NCBI RefSeq assembly: GCF_000744935.1
Contig: NZ_JQMW01000013.1
Location: 62,001 to 126,000, forward strand
Length of the DNA: 64,000 nucleotides
Reading direction: 5' to 3'
DNA from: Clostridium sp. KNHs214
Lineage (GTDB): Bacteria > Bacillota > Clostridia > Clostridiales > Clostridiaceae
Below the pieces are notes generated by a model that worked only from the letters and a program-made list of their open reading frames with translations, had not been told where the DNA came from and did not search any database. This document shows, piece after piece, positions 26,574-35,373 of the stretch (positions are counted from its first letter, which is position 1; each line of letters begins with the position of its first letter). Made by a program: the position numbers and the translations under genes.

Positions 26574-27357
26574 ACGCTCATCTCCTTTCTATAATCAGAA
26601 TAATGGACGACACGACGTCAAAGTCAAGAGACTTTCAAAGTATTTTCTAGGTATTATATAAAACTTCATAATATAATCACAAATAAACAGCTCTATAAAT
26701 TACTATTTATATGTTGATTATATAAATATTTTTACTTTATAGTTTTTACTAATCTGTAGCATTCTTCATAAACATAATACCATTATTTCCTATAACTGTA
26801 CATATTTCAATCGCTATTAACACAACTCAATTCATAAAATACCTATATAAGAGAGGGACTCCTTGGTAGAGGCTCCAATATGAAAGGCACTAGGTAAAAC
26901 CATAGCCTTACTGATACTCCGCTTAATGATTTCTATTATATTTAACGCTTTTAATCTTACTTAAGTCCTGATGTTTTTAATAAATTTCATAGGAACCTTT
27001 GAGTATATTTATATGGATATTAAAATCTTAGGATATTGTAATAGGTATAGGATTATTGATAGGGATTATGGGTTTGAAGTTATTAAAATATAGATAACTT
27101 CTTATTATAAAAATTTAAAGGGTCTCGTGATAAGGCCCTTTTGCTTTAGATTAATATTATAACTTAAGAAGGATACGCTATCCCCCAAGCTATTATTATA
27201 TTACTTCAACTCTAATTGAAATTTCTTATTACTAATACTCAATTAAGCTTAGATTTTCATATACAATCAATATATAATAAATAAAAATATTTAAAATTTC
27301 TTGCTTAATATTTAGACATTACCTCATAACTATACTAAACAAGAAAATATAATAATT
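26574..27357. other. 784-bp gap with remnants and a possible structured RNA
   Basis: No intact gene. At 26851-26925 the plus strand carries GGTAGAGGCTCCAATATGAA and then a hairpin AAGGC...GCCTT. This faintly recalls the start of metal or lysine riboswitches, but the rest of such a fold is absent. Near 27028-27092 a short frame without a start encodes a hydrophobic peptide ending GIMGLKLLKYR, likely the tail of a lost membrane protein. A stem AAAGGGTC/GGCCCTTT at 27117-27141 with a T run looks like a terminator for it. Confidence 0.3.
27117..27141 (+). terminator. Probable orphan terminator
   Basis: AAAGGGTC / GGCCCTTT stem with a 9-nt loop followed by TTTGCTTT. It follows the membrane-peptide remnant on the plus strand. 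Confidence 0.5.
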
Positions 27358-27909
27358 TTAGGCATTATTACTTATTATTGAGTGAGCTATACATGCCTTG
27401 GGAAGTTTTTCTTTGCAAAAATCCCACCATTGATTTTCTGTCATATTTTCTATTTTAATTTGATGCGGAAAATAATTAAAGATTACCCCATGCACGGAAA
27501 TTCCAAGAAGCATTCTAACATTATCATATCACATTTCACTAGAAAACAATTCATCACATTTAAAGCGAAATTCTGAAATAATATTAACACCTATTAATTC
27601 TTTTAGCTTATTTTCTATATACTCTTTTTTTCTATTTAAGTTTTTAATTATAGCATTCTTATTAGTAATATCTGAAAAATATAACACTCCATCAAAATCA
27701 AATTCCACACTATAATTTTCAGCTGAAGTTTTATTAATTAGACATTTAAAATAAGTAACTCCTAAATCGGTGATAGAATATACTGTTTTTTCAGGCCTAT
27801 TGGCATCTTTTTCAACAACAAAATTTATATAACCTTTTTCAGCAAATTTATCTAAATGATAATAAATTGTAGGTAGTTTGATTTTAGCAAAAGCTGCTAT
27901 GTTATCTGA
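27358..27909 (-). pseudogene. Decayed PadR family regulator gene
   Basis: Minus-strand translation from 27909 gives IAAFAKIKLPTIYYHLDKF, then EKGYINFVVEKDANRPEKT and YSITDLGVTYF. This is the second half of a PadR winged helix, and a C-terminal dimerisation region follows (KNLNRKKEYIENKLKEL). The first winged-helix helices are missing, with a TAG just upstream. An in-frame TGA interrupts the frame at about 27528 before the last 55 codons (ending HSIISNNA). It is therefore N-terminally truncated with one internal stop. It lies next to the interrupted PHP gene and the IStron. Confidence 0.75.
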
Positions 27910-27985
27910 CTAAATTTTAAATTAAGAACGTTTATTCATCTAATGTAGAATTTAAAGTTTAAGTTGGAATTCTTGAAGTTTTGTC

Positions 27986-28225
27986 CTATTTTACTATTAT
28001 AGGGGAAGATATCCCTATTCTTTCTCCATTTTGAATAACCTTAACCACATACCAAGCATTATCACTTTCTAATTCAATTTTAGGTCTCCATAAACACTTA
28101 TAATCCAAGACATCCTTTTCCTCTAAAACAATCGCGCCATTAGTTATTATTTGAAGTTTTTCTATAGGTATTTTTTCATCTTCACATTCTACAGTAAACT
28201 GTATAACTTCTCCGTTGCATAAAAC
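27986..28225 (-). pseudogene. 3' part of the PHP-domain gene split by the IStron
   Basis: The frame reads VLCNGEVIQFTVECEDEKIP and ends ERIGISSPIIVK, then a stop; it has no start codon. This is the beta-sandwich tail expected after the MGS motif of CehA/McbA-type PHP proteins. The 5' part of such a gene stops right after MGS on the other side of the element (30213). If the intron in between splices out, both parts would join into one protein of about 410-420 residues. Confidence 0.75.
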
Positions 28226-28420
28226 TTATAAAAAGTTATAAATATATAAATTTTATTTGCGTTATTTGTTACCAAATAACATTTCCTGTTCATAGAGTTC
28301 TATTTTGAATAATTAATTATTCTACTCTAGTTTGTGTAACTCTCCTAGGACTTGAATTCCCCCACAACGCAGGGTACACATTAGCATTATCTTTTAGGTG
28401 ATATTATGCTAATTTATAGT
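28226..28420 (-). ncRNA. Candidate omega RNA / right end of the IStron
   Basis: In IS605-type elements the guide RNA (omega RNA) spans the end of tnpB and the right end, and the guide continues into flanking DNA. This stretch is non-coding past the tnpB stop and contains a GTTATTTGGTAAC-like dyad near the edge. The location is from family knowledge; no fold was computed. Confidence 0.45.
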
Positions 28421-29534
28421 TACCAAGATTAATTGAAGCATTTTTATCTCTGTCTATTTTTAGTCCACATTTAGGGCATACATAAATTCTATCTTTTAGC
28501 CTTAAATTTTCTTTAATATTCCTACAAGAGCTACAAGTTTTAGAACTTGGATAAAATCTATCTGCCATGAAAAATTCTATTCCATTAAATTCACATTTGT
28601 ATTTTATTTGTCTTATAAATTCATAAAAACATTGCTCTTGAATTGCCTTTGCTAAGTGTTTATTTTTCATCATTCCACTTATATTTAAATCTTCCATGAC
28701 AATTCTATAAGGTCTTAACTTAACTATTTTATTAGTAGCCTGATGAATATGATTTAGTCTTATATAGTTTAGCTTTCTATGGACTAATTTGATTTGTCTT
28801 TCCATTTCTAATATATTTTTAGTTTTTATAAATTTATTTTCCTGTCTATTCGCTTCATATTTTCTTGATACCTTTCTTTGCAATCTTTTTAATTTCTTTT
28901 TTAACTTTCTAACCCTTAAGGATTTATTAATGTTTTTAATGGGCTTTTCTAAACAGTTTACAATGGCTAAATTCATTAATCCCAAATCAATACCTAAAGA
29001 TAAATCTTTATTAATCTCAACTTGGTTTTCATTGTGCTCAAATCCTAATGTTAAATACCAGTACTTACCGTCAAAATAGCATCTTGGATTATTGTATTTA
29101 GGCAAATTGGGTATATTATAATTAGTCTTATACTTAACTTTACCTATTTTCTCTATATTGACTTTTCCATGGTTAAATTTAATGGCATCATATCTAACAT
29201 AAAAGGATTTTTTAGAATGTCTTTTAGTTTTAAATTTAGGATGTTTTGATAATCCTTTAAAGAAATTATCATAGGCACTATTTAAATCTTCAAAGGCATA
29301 TTGTGTAACTTGAGCAGATACTTCATTTACCCACTTATAATCCTTATTCTTTTTAATGCTATTATTAAAATCTGTTCTTACTTTTGCCTTTGAAGGTTTA
29401 AGCCCATTTTTGTTCATCTCTTCCCATTTTGAAAGTCCCCAGTTGTAAGCAAATCTTGCGCATCCTACGGATTTAAACATTAATATTTCCTGGTCATTAA
29501 TGGGTTTTAATCTTATTTTTATTGCCTTAATCAT
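28404..29534 (-). CDS. tnpB: TnpB, RNA-guided nuclease of IS200/IS605-family elements
   Basis: 376 aa, apparently intact. The N-terminal helix-turn-helix-like part (1-120) starts MIKAIKIRLKPINDQE. The RuvC nuclease residues are Asp183 in GIDLGL, Glu281 in VMEDLNISG and Asp363 in DRDKNASINL. A zinc finger CxxC...CxxC (334/337 and 353/356) lies between the last two. The family cuts DNA guided by omega RNA and helps the element persist at its site. Here it is carried by an IStron, without tnpA. Confidence 0.93.
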   Translation of the reverse strand: MIKAIKIRLKPINDQEILMFKSVGCARFAYNWGLSKWEEMNKNGLKPSKAKVRTDFNNSIKKNKDYKWVNEVSAQVTQYAFEDLNSAYDNFFKGLSKHPKFKTKRHSKKSFYVRYDAIKFNHGKVNIEKIGKVKYKTNYNIPNLPKYNNPRCYFDGKYWYLTLGFEHNENQVEINKDLSLGIDLGLMNLAIVNCLEKPIKNINKSLRVRKLKKKLKRLQRKVSRKYEANRQENKFIKTKNILEMERQIKLVHRKLNYIRLNHIHQATNKIVKLRPYRIVMEDLNISGMMKNKHLAKAIQEQCFYEFIRQIKYKCEFNGIEFFMADRFYPSSKTCSSCRNIKENLRLKDRIYVCPKCGLKIDRDKNASINLGNYKLA

Positions 29535-29599
29535 TTTCTCACCTCACCTTCTAGTATTATTATCTCCTATATTGCTAGGTTTATAGACTAATACTATAA

Positions 29600-30212
29600 A
29601 GGTGGCAAGATTTTAGATTTTAAAGTTAAAAATTTATACTGTATTGAAATTAATGATTGCATTATATATTTATAACTTCTTACAAGTTTTACGCATATTC
29701 ACCTAATATCGCTAATACTAAGCAGTTCTCAAAGTCTTGTAAAACTCATGAACTTCTCATACTTTCATATGAGCGTAGACTATATCATCACCTCAATTAA
29801 ATTGTCAATTGTCAATTAATATAAGGTGTCCTCCACTTCCACTACCAATAGCTTGTAGTGTACTCCCATCACAGGATAGTCGTTGAAGTTTCCTCTTTTC
29901 GAGGCTTACCTGCTGATTGCCCATTATCGCAACCTAACGGTTTTTAACCATAAGATTGGTGCACTTAGGATTTAACCTTATGCTATCCAACTAATTTTTT
30001 CTGCTTTCACAACTATCACGCCTAGGTTTTTTTCATCCTTACGTTGTAGTTTAGTTAGCTTTAGGGGTTTCCAGCAATTCAAAGGATTTTGGATGTATAT
30101 AATACACCACTCCATGCTCTTTATGAACATGGGAGGCTGTCAACAATTTTCTAAGTTAAAAGTTATAAAACTCCTCAGTGAATTATAACTTTTTATAACT
30201 TATTTGTAACTG
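29600..30212 (-). ncRNA. td-like group I intron (ribozyme part of the IStron)
   Basis: Minus-strand order: P element TTGCTGGAAACCCCTAAAGC near 30059-30080; Q element AATCAGCAGGTAAGCC near 29903-29919; R element TTCAACGACTATCC near 29873-29888, followed by GGGAGTA; S element GATATAGTCTACGC near 29773-29786. These match the phage T4 td intron class (IA2) closely. The 5' end also has a hairpin AAAAGTTATAA/TTTATAACTTTT. The ribozyme would excise the whole element, including tnpB, from the host mRNA. Confidence 0.85.
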
Positions 30213-31232
30213 TTAGTTACCTCTTTTATATCCCTTTACAACACTGCCCATCCAGATATCTCCCAACTTAAATCTAAGCTTCATGGTACCACTTTCTGTA
30301 GAGTAAATTCTTCTGTTTCTAATAGCTTCAAAAATATACTTTTCCTTTAACTTAGGAGCTAAAATCACTGTTAGATTTTCCCATTTACCCCAATCTTTTT
30401 TATGATTATCTTGACCATTTACAGCCCCCAAGTGCCAATCTTCATCTAACATACCATAATAATATTTTTCATATCTATTATATTTTTCTCCAAAACTACC
30501 ATTTCCTACTTCCATAATGCATATATTTTTATTTAGGTGTTTTTTATCTTTTAGATTATACACAGATTTTCCTGGATGATTTATACATAATATTGCATCA
30601 TCATATTTATCAATTACGCTTTCTAATTTATCCAGCCTATTTATTTTTAATTTATCCATGTTATCACAATTAAATAAATTTAAGTGTCCTATTCCCTTTA
30701 TACTTATTTCTTTTCCATAAATAGCTAAATTTTTTTTATGTTTTTTGTTAAATTTATTAGAAGCACTTTTGTATCCTTTCCATTTCTCATCACTATTTAA
30801 AGCTCTAGAGTGGTCCGTTAAAGCCAAAAAATCCATTCCCATGTTTTTTGCACTATCAAAAGCTTCTGTGGGAGTGCCTTGCCCACTCGAATACGAAGTA
30901 TGCGAATGAAGATTTCCAAAATAACATTTTAAGATTTCCTTTTCAGCTATAGTAAAATTCCATGAATAATCATATGTTTCTCCACTAGAAATCACTACTG
31001 AAATTTTTATAATATGACTCCCAATTTTCAGTTTATTTTTAGGTGTATATTTTATTTTTTTATCACTGATTTTATGCTTAATGTTCTCACCATCTAAATA
31101 CATTTTTATATTCAAAAAATCTTTTTTTACACTATTACAATTTAAGTAAATCTGTATTTTAGGTTTTCTATTTTCTATTTTTTCATCTTCTAAAGGCTCT
31201 ACTCTTTTTATTATTTTTTCTTGTTTAAACAT
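30213..31232 (-). CDS. PHP-domain phosphoesterase (CehA/McbA type), 5' part of an interrupted gene
   Basis: 339 readable residues. Residues 20-98 form a beta-sandwich-like region. The PHP metallophosphoesterase domain follows with metal ligands in LHSHTSYSSG (His109, His111), LTDHS, INHPG and AVNGQDNH. The frame ends 12 residues after DIWMGS in a stop located in IStron sequence. The natural C-terminal tail lies at 27986-28225. Ribosome site GAGGGTG. The substrate is unknown. The enzyme core is complete without the tail, so the truncated form may still fold. Confidence 0.8.
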   Translation of the reverse strand: MFKQEKIIKRVEPLEDEKIENRKPKIQIYLNCNSVKKDFLNIKMYLDGENIKHKISDKKIKYTPKNKLKIGSHIIKISVVISSGETYDYSWNFTIAEKEILKCYFGNLHSHTSYSSGQGTPTEAFDSAKNMGMDFLALTDHSRALNSDEKWKGYKSASNKFNKKHKKNLAIYGKEISIKGIGHLNLFNCDNMDKLKINRLDKLESVIDKYDDAILCINHPGKSVYNLKDKKHLNKNICIMEVGNGSFGEKYNRYEKYYYGMLDEDWHLGAVNGQDNHKKDWGKWENLTVILAPKLKEKYIFEAIRNRRIYSTESGTMKLRFKLGDIWMGSVVKGYKRGN

Positions 31233-31331
31233 TTCTTCACCCTCTTAGCACATTATAAACAAATATCATCTATAATTTTATAATATTTATTTAAACAATT
31301 AATGTGCTTAAGTCCATAAAGAATTTAATTC

Positions 31332-31378
31332 CCAGTGTCTAATTCAATTCCTATATTAATTTGAAGATTTAGCACTGG
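31332..31378 (-). terminator. Stem-loop after the NSS transporter gene
   Basis: Long imperfect stem with outer CCAGTG/CACTGG pairs just past the transporter stop. The T tract is weak. Confidence 0.5.
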
Positions 31379-31395
31379 TATTTACTCCTTTTTTA

Positions 31396-32748
31396 TTATC
31401 TTATAGCTCTAAGAAATACTATAAATATAGCTACTGGACATATATATCTTATTAAGAAGAACCAAACATTTTTCAATGTAAATCTTATTTGTCCACCATT
31501 AGTTATCTCATCTGTGCATACTTCTCTTTTCCAAATCCATCCTACAAATATGCATAAAAGAAAACCTCCTAATGGTAACAATATATTACTTGCTATAAAG
31601 TCATAAGTATCAAAGAATCCCCTATTGCCTAATAAGTGAATATTACTCCATATACCTTGTGATAATGACGCTGGAATTCCTATTAAAAATATAATTGAAG
31701 CTAAACATATTGAACTTCTCTGCCTTGAAAACCCCCACTTATCAACTATATAAGCAACTACTACCTCTAGCAATGAAATAGATGATGTAAGTGCTGCAAA
31801 TAATACAAGTATGAAAAATAGTACTGCAAATATTGTTCCAAAAGGCATCTTAGAAAATACCGCTGGTAATGTCACAAACATAAGCCCTGGTCCTTGATCA
31901 GGTTTAAATCCGAAAGCAAAAACTGCTGGTAAAATAGCGAAACCTGCCAATAAAGCCACTGCTGTATCTATTAAAGGAATTATGATTCCACTTTTAGGTA
32001 TATTAGTATCTTTTCCAAGATAACTTCCGTAAGTTATCATACAACCCATACCTAAGCTAAGAGAGAAAAATACTTGTCCAAGTGCATCCAAAACTACATC
32101 CATTGTTATTTTTGAAAAATCAGGAATTATAAAATACTTCACCCCTTCCATAGCTCCGGGTAATGTAACAGATCGTATTGCTAAAATAATAATTATTATA
32201 AATAAAGATGGCATCATTATTTTACTAGCTTTTTCTATTCCCTTACCAATACCTATAAATACTATAGCAAGAGTAATTATCATAAAAATACCATGATATA
32301 CTATGGGCATAGTTGTAGAAGACACAAATCCTCCAAATATCTCCTTCAAAATTTCTGGATCACTTACTTTTAAAGCTCCAGTTGCTGACTTTACTAAGTA
32401 GTTGATAACCCATCCACCTACGACACTGTAAAAAGACAATATAAGGAAAGCCGCAAAAACCCCAAGAGCTCCTACCCAGCCCCATTTTTTATTTATTTTT
32501 GCATATGCACCTATGGCATTTAACTGAGTATGCCTGCCTAAAGCAATTTCAGCTATCATTAAGCTAAATCCTAATAATAAAACTATAATTACATATACCA
32601 GTACAAAGGCTCCCCCTCCGTTAGTTCCTGCCTTATAAGGGAACTTCCATAAGTTTCCAAGTCCCACTGCTGATCCTGCAGCTGCTAATATAAATCCAAG
32701 TTTGGAACCCCATTGTTCTCTTTCTTTAACCTGCACTTCTTTGCTCAT
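31396..32748 (-). CDS. Sodium-dependent transporter of the NSS family
   Basis: 450-residue neurotransmitter:sodium symporter homologue with about 11-12 membrane helices. Helix 1 has the sodium-site signature AAAGSAVGLGNLWKFPYKAGTNGGGAF split over two lines of the family motif (residues 22-49). Helices 6 and 8 show SLSLGMGCMITYGSY and ALTSSISLLEVVVAY. Bacterial members usually import amino acids with Na+. The substrate cannot be told. Single gene, followed by a weak terminator; the TetR gene upstream has its own terminator. Confidence 0.9.
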   Translation of the reverse strand: MSKEVQVKEREQWGSKLGFILAAAGSAVGLGNLWKFPYKAGTNGGGAFVLVYVIIVLLLGFSLMIAEIALGRHTQLNAIGAYAKINKKWGWVGALGVFAAFLILSFYSVVGGWVINYLVKSATGALKVSDPEILKEIFGGFVSSTTMPIVYHGIFMIITLAIVFIGIGKGIEKASKIMMPSLFIIIIILAIRSVTLPGAMEGVKYFIIPDFSKITMDVVLDALGQVFFSLSLGMGCMITYGSYLGKDTNIPKSGIIIPLIDTAVALLAGFAILPAVFAFGFKPDQGPGLMFVTLPAVFSKMPFGTIFAVLFFILVLFAALTSSISLLEVVVAYIVDKWGFSRQRSSICLASIIFLIGIPASLSQGIWSNIHLLGNRGFFDTYDFIASNILLPLGGFLLCIFVGWIWKREVCTDEITNGGQIRFTLKNVWFFLIRYICPVAIFIVFLRAIR

Positions 32749-33059
32749 AAATATACTCCCTTCCTTTAAAATATTACATACTATTATATATGAATTTTAT
32801 CAAATTTAAAATATCTTTTTTCAGAAAACTTTTTATTATTTTTTTAACAAAGTAATAGTTGTATACTAGATTATATAGTGTGTTATGACTTTTTTAACTT
32901 TTAAAGGGAATATGTTTTTACGTATATTTTGCAAGTTATTCATTCATTAACTTTCTTAAATGTATGATTAAATTTATATATACACAAATTCATTTTATTT
33001 CACTAACATTTCAACAATTCCATAACTATTGTAAATCTCTAATGAAAAGTAAAAAATAA

Positions 33060-33100
33060 AAAACAATTATAGGAACTTAAAATGTACCATAATTGTTTTT
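33060..33100. terminator. Terminator downstream of the TetR gene
   Basis: Stem AAAACAATTAT with its complement ATAATTGTTTT, 18-nt loop and T runs. It lies 15 bp past the stop codon. Confidence 0.75.
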
Positions 33101-33114
33101 ATTTTGTTAATATT

Positions 33115-33786
33115 TTATTTTGTTAATATCTTTCTTATACTCTTAAAGAGTACCGGTTTCATATTATCTATATTATCAGGTTCTTCTAATATTATGCCAC
33201 TATAACATATGGAACTTGTTAACTCTAATATTATAAATAGAGTCTTTCCTGAGTCTTCTATATCATATTCACCAGAATTTATATTCCTCATAAATATATC
33301 TACTAGCCTCTTCATATCCTCATTAGTATCTATATCATACACAGCTTTTCTATATATGCCCCAAGATAAGTTTTTATGTATCAATTTTAGAAGCATTTTG
33401 TTATTCTTAAAGTATTCAATTAAATAGTTTATAAAAAATATTATAGCCTCTATGAAATCATCAAATTTTTCTTTATTTTTTTCAGTTTCTGACATAGCTT
33501 CTTTAATTACTACGGAGCTCTTTTTTAAAATTATTTTATCAAATATGTCATATTTATCCTTAAAATACAAATAAAAAGTTCCCTTAGCCACTCCAGCTTT
33601 TTTTACTATATCATCTATGGCTGTATTATTTATGCCTTTAGTTATAAATAATTCATATGCTGCATCATACAAACTATTCCTCTTAATGGTTTTATTTTCT
33701 TTTCTTTTATTTCGCTTTAACGAAGGTTTTTCTCCCACTTCTGATTTACCGTTAAAAGTCTCCTTTAATCTTTTAAAGTTTAGCAT
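33115..33786 (-). CDS. TetR/AcrR family transcriptional regulator
   Basis: 223 aa. A basic N-terminal extension (1-35) precedes the TetR DNA-binding domain, with SLYDAAYELFITKGINNTAIDDIVKKAGVAKGTFYLYFKDK across 38-78. The rest is the ligand domain (FIEAIIFFINYLIEYF). TetR proteins repress a nearby gene until they bind a ligand. The likely target is unknown; the NSS transporter gene downstream is one candidate. The strong ribosome site GGAGG is about 40 nt upstream of the ATG and an in-frame TAA lies directly before it, so initiation is atypical. Confidence 0.85.
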   Translation of the reverse strand: MLNFKRLKETFNGKSEVGEKPSLKRNKRKENKTIKRNSLYDAAYELFITKGINNTAIDDIVKKAGVAKGTFYLYFKDKYDIFDKIILKKSSVVIKEAMSETEKNKEKFDDFIEAIIFFINYLIEYFKNNKMLLKLIHKNLSWGIYRKAVYDIDTNEDMKRLVDIFMRNINSGEYDIEDSGKTLFIILELTSSICYSGIILEEPDNIDNMKPVLFKSIRKILTK

Positions 33787-34080
33787 GTTTTAATATTTGC
33801 TCAAAAAGTTTAGAAACTTATAACGTTACCTCCTTTCCAAGTAATAGTATTATATTTACTAACTAATATCTAGTATAACATTAATATAAAATTATTAGTA
33901 ACCAAAAACTCTAAAATTTATTATTTTTAATATTATAAACACGCTTTAACTATTATTTATACTATTATTTAAAAAAAGCTGTCTTTTTATACTCAGTAAA
34001 CTTAAAGCATTTAAATCATTTGATTAATAAATATATAAGTGCTATAATCATTTTGTAAATTTATAAAATAGTTCATATTA
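33787..34080. other. AT-rich gap before the cobalamin riboswitch
   Basis: About 290 bp without coding potential. It should hold the divergent promoters of the TetR gene and the btu operon, but I see no box strong enough to name. Confidence 0.3.
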
Positions 34081-34262
34081 TAGGTACTATAATGTTTAAA
34101 AGGGAAATGGGTGAAAAGCTCATACGGTCCCGCCACTGTAATGAGGAGTCTATTGACTTTATGCCACTTAATTTAATTAGGGAAGGCGTTAGTAGATGAT
34201 GATTCTAAGTCAGGAGACCTGCCTATAATGGTTTAATATTAGCTTGCGCGGATAAAGCTGAC
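34081..34262 (+). promoter_or_regulatory. Cobalamin (AdoCbl) riboswitch
   Basis: Carries the B12-box core: GCCACTGTAATGAGG near 34132 and TAAGTCAGGAGACCTGCC near 34207-34224, preceded by GGGTGAAAAGCTCATACGGT. ATAATGGTT (34225-34233) is complementary to the 5' arm of the following terminator (AACCATTAT), giving a plausible antiterminator. It controls the B12 uptake genes downstream. Confidence 0.95.
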
Positions 34263-34278
34263 ATTGGTTTGTTTTTGT

Positions 34279-34316
34279 AACCATTATCTTTTATTACGCA
34301 AGATAATGGTTTTTTA
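34279..34316 (+). terminator. Riboswitch-controlled terminator
   Basis: 12-bp stem AACCATTATCTT/AAGATAATGGTT with a 9-nt loop and a T run, 35 nt before btuF. It is expected to form when cobalamin is bound. Confidence 0.92.
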
Positions 34317-34350
34317 TATTGCTAAAATTAAAAATATTAGGAGGATTTGT

Positions 34351-35286
34351 ATGAAAATTTTTAAAAAGTTTATAGTAAGTTGCTTGTTTTTAACAATGTT
34401 ATTCTCCCTATCAGCCTGCAGTAATAAAAATGCTAACTCTTCTAAGGCTAAAAATGATACAAAGATTTCTTATCCTTTAAATATAAAGGATTCATATAAT
34501 AGAGAGGTTACTATAGAAAAAGAACCTGAAAAAATAGTTTCCCTTGCTCCAAATATAACTGAAACTATTTTTGCTCTTGGAAAAGGAGATAAATTAGTTG
34601 GAAAAACAGATTACTGCGACTATCCAGAAGCTTCTAAAAAAATTCAATCTGTGGGTGGCCTTAAAAATCCTAATATAGAAAAAATAGCTGAATTAAAACC
34701 AGATTTAGTTATTGCTTCTACTCATTTTGATAAGAAAGTTTTACAAAAACTAGAAGCTTTAAATATTAAAACCGTAGTGCTTTACGGTAAAGATAATCTA
34801 GATGGAGCATATAGTACTATAGAAAAATTAGGAACAATATTAAATTCAAAAGGAAAATCAAATGAAATAGTTTCAAATATGAAAAAGAAAGTGAACTCTA
34901 TAAGAGAAAAAGTTAAAGGTAAATCTACACCTTCTGTATATTATGTAATCTCTTATGGTAAATTTGGTGATTACACTGCTGGTGGGGATACTTTTATAAA
35001 TGAACTTATAGAAACTGCTGGTGGAAAGAATATAGCTTCTGACGTTAAAGGCTGGCAATATAGTATAGAAAAGGTTATAGAAAAAAATCCATATATGGTA
35101 ATATGTTCTAAATATTTTGATGCTAAAAAAGGAATCCAAAATACAAATGGATATAAGGATTTAGCAGCTATTAAAAATAACAAGCTATATGAAATAGATA
35201 ATAATCTTTTAGATAGACAAGGCCCTAGACTTGCAGATGGTCTTGAAGCATTAGCAAAAATTATACATCCTGAATTATTTAAATAA
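34351..35286 (+). CDS. btuF: Corrinoid ABC transporter substrate-binding lipoprotein
   Basis: 311-residue lipoprotein. Signal peptide with lipobox LSAC (Cys23), then a BtuF/TroA-like fold (IVSLAPNITETIFALGKGDKLVG near 70; SVGGLKNPNIEKIAELKPDLVIAS near 110). It captures cobalamin outside the membrane for the BtuCD permease. ATG 34351 follows AGGAGG. An apparent longer frame runs back through the riboswitch terminator and is not real. First gene of btuF-btuC-btuD. Confidence 0.93.
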   Translation: MKIFKKFIVSCLFLTMLFSLSACSNKNANSSKAKNDTKISYPLNIKDSYNREVTIEKEPEKIVSLAPNITETIFALGKGDKLVGKTDYCDYPEASKKIQSVGGLKNPNIEKIAELKPDLVIASTHFDKKVLQKLEALNIKTVVLYGKDNLDGAYSTIEKLGTILNSKGKSNEIVSNMKKKVNSIREKVKGKSTPSVYYVISYGKFGDYTAGGDTFINELIETAGGKNIASDVKGWQYSIEKVIEKNPYMVICSKYFDAKKGIQNTNGYKDLAAIKNNKLYEIDNNLLDRQGPRLADGLEALAKIIHPELFK

Positions 35287-35297
35287 AACAGCTCTAG

Positions 35298-35343
35298 AGG
35301 ACTATTGACACTTAATACAAATGATTGTGTTGTCGATAGTCCT
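35298..35343 (+). other. Intercistronic stem-loop between btuF and btuC
   Basis: AGGACTATTGAC (35298-35309) pairs with GTCGATAGTCCT (35332-35343) around a 22-nt loop. There is no clear T run. It may set the ratio of binding protein to permease by partial termination or mRNA protection. Confidence 0.55.
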
Positions 35344-35373
35344 TTAAAGAATAATTTGAAATGAGGAAAAATC

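Larger units (their letters stand above)
28226..30212 (-). mobile_element. IStron: group I intron fused to an IS605-type tnpB element
   Basis: About 2 kb between the two halves of a PHP-domain gene. The 5' third has all four conserved group I intron elements (P, Q, R, S) in a td-like arrangement. The 3' part encodes TnpB and ends in non-coding sequence. Both edges carry TTATAACTTTTTATAA or its complement. IStrons of this layout are known in C. difficile and C. botulinum. No tnpA is present, so movement would need a transposase from elsewhere. Edges are placed from the open frames and could shift by some tens of bases. Confidence 0.82.

Noticed and set aside
26851-26925. Complete M-box or lysine riboswitch
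   Set aside because: Only the opening words match; the rest of either aptamer core is absent and no intact downstream gene exists.
27382-27576. Plus-strand 64-codon frame beside the PadR remnant
   Set aside because: The minus strand here encodes recognisable PadR C-terminal sequence, so the plus frame is incidental.
34264-34350. Extended N-terminus of btuF through the riboswitch
   Set aside because: The stretch is the terminator hairpin and aptamer tail; the true start has AGGAGG and a lipoprotein signal peptide.
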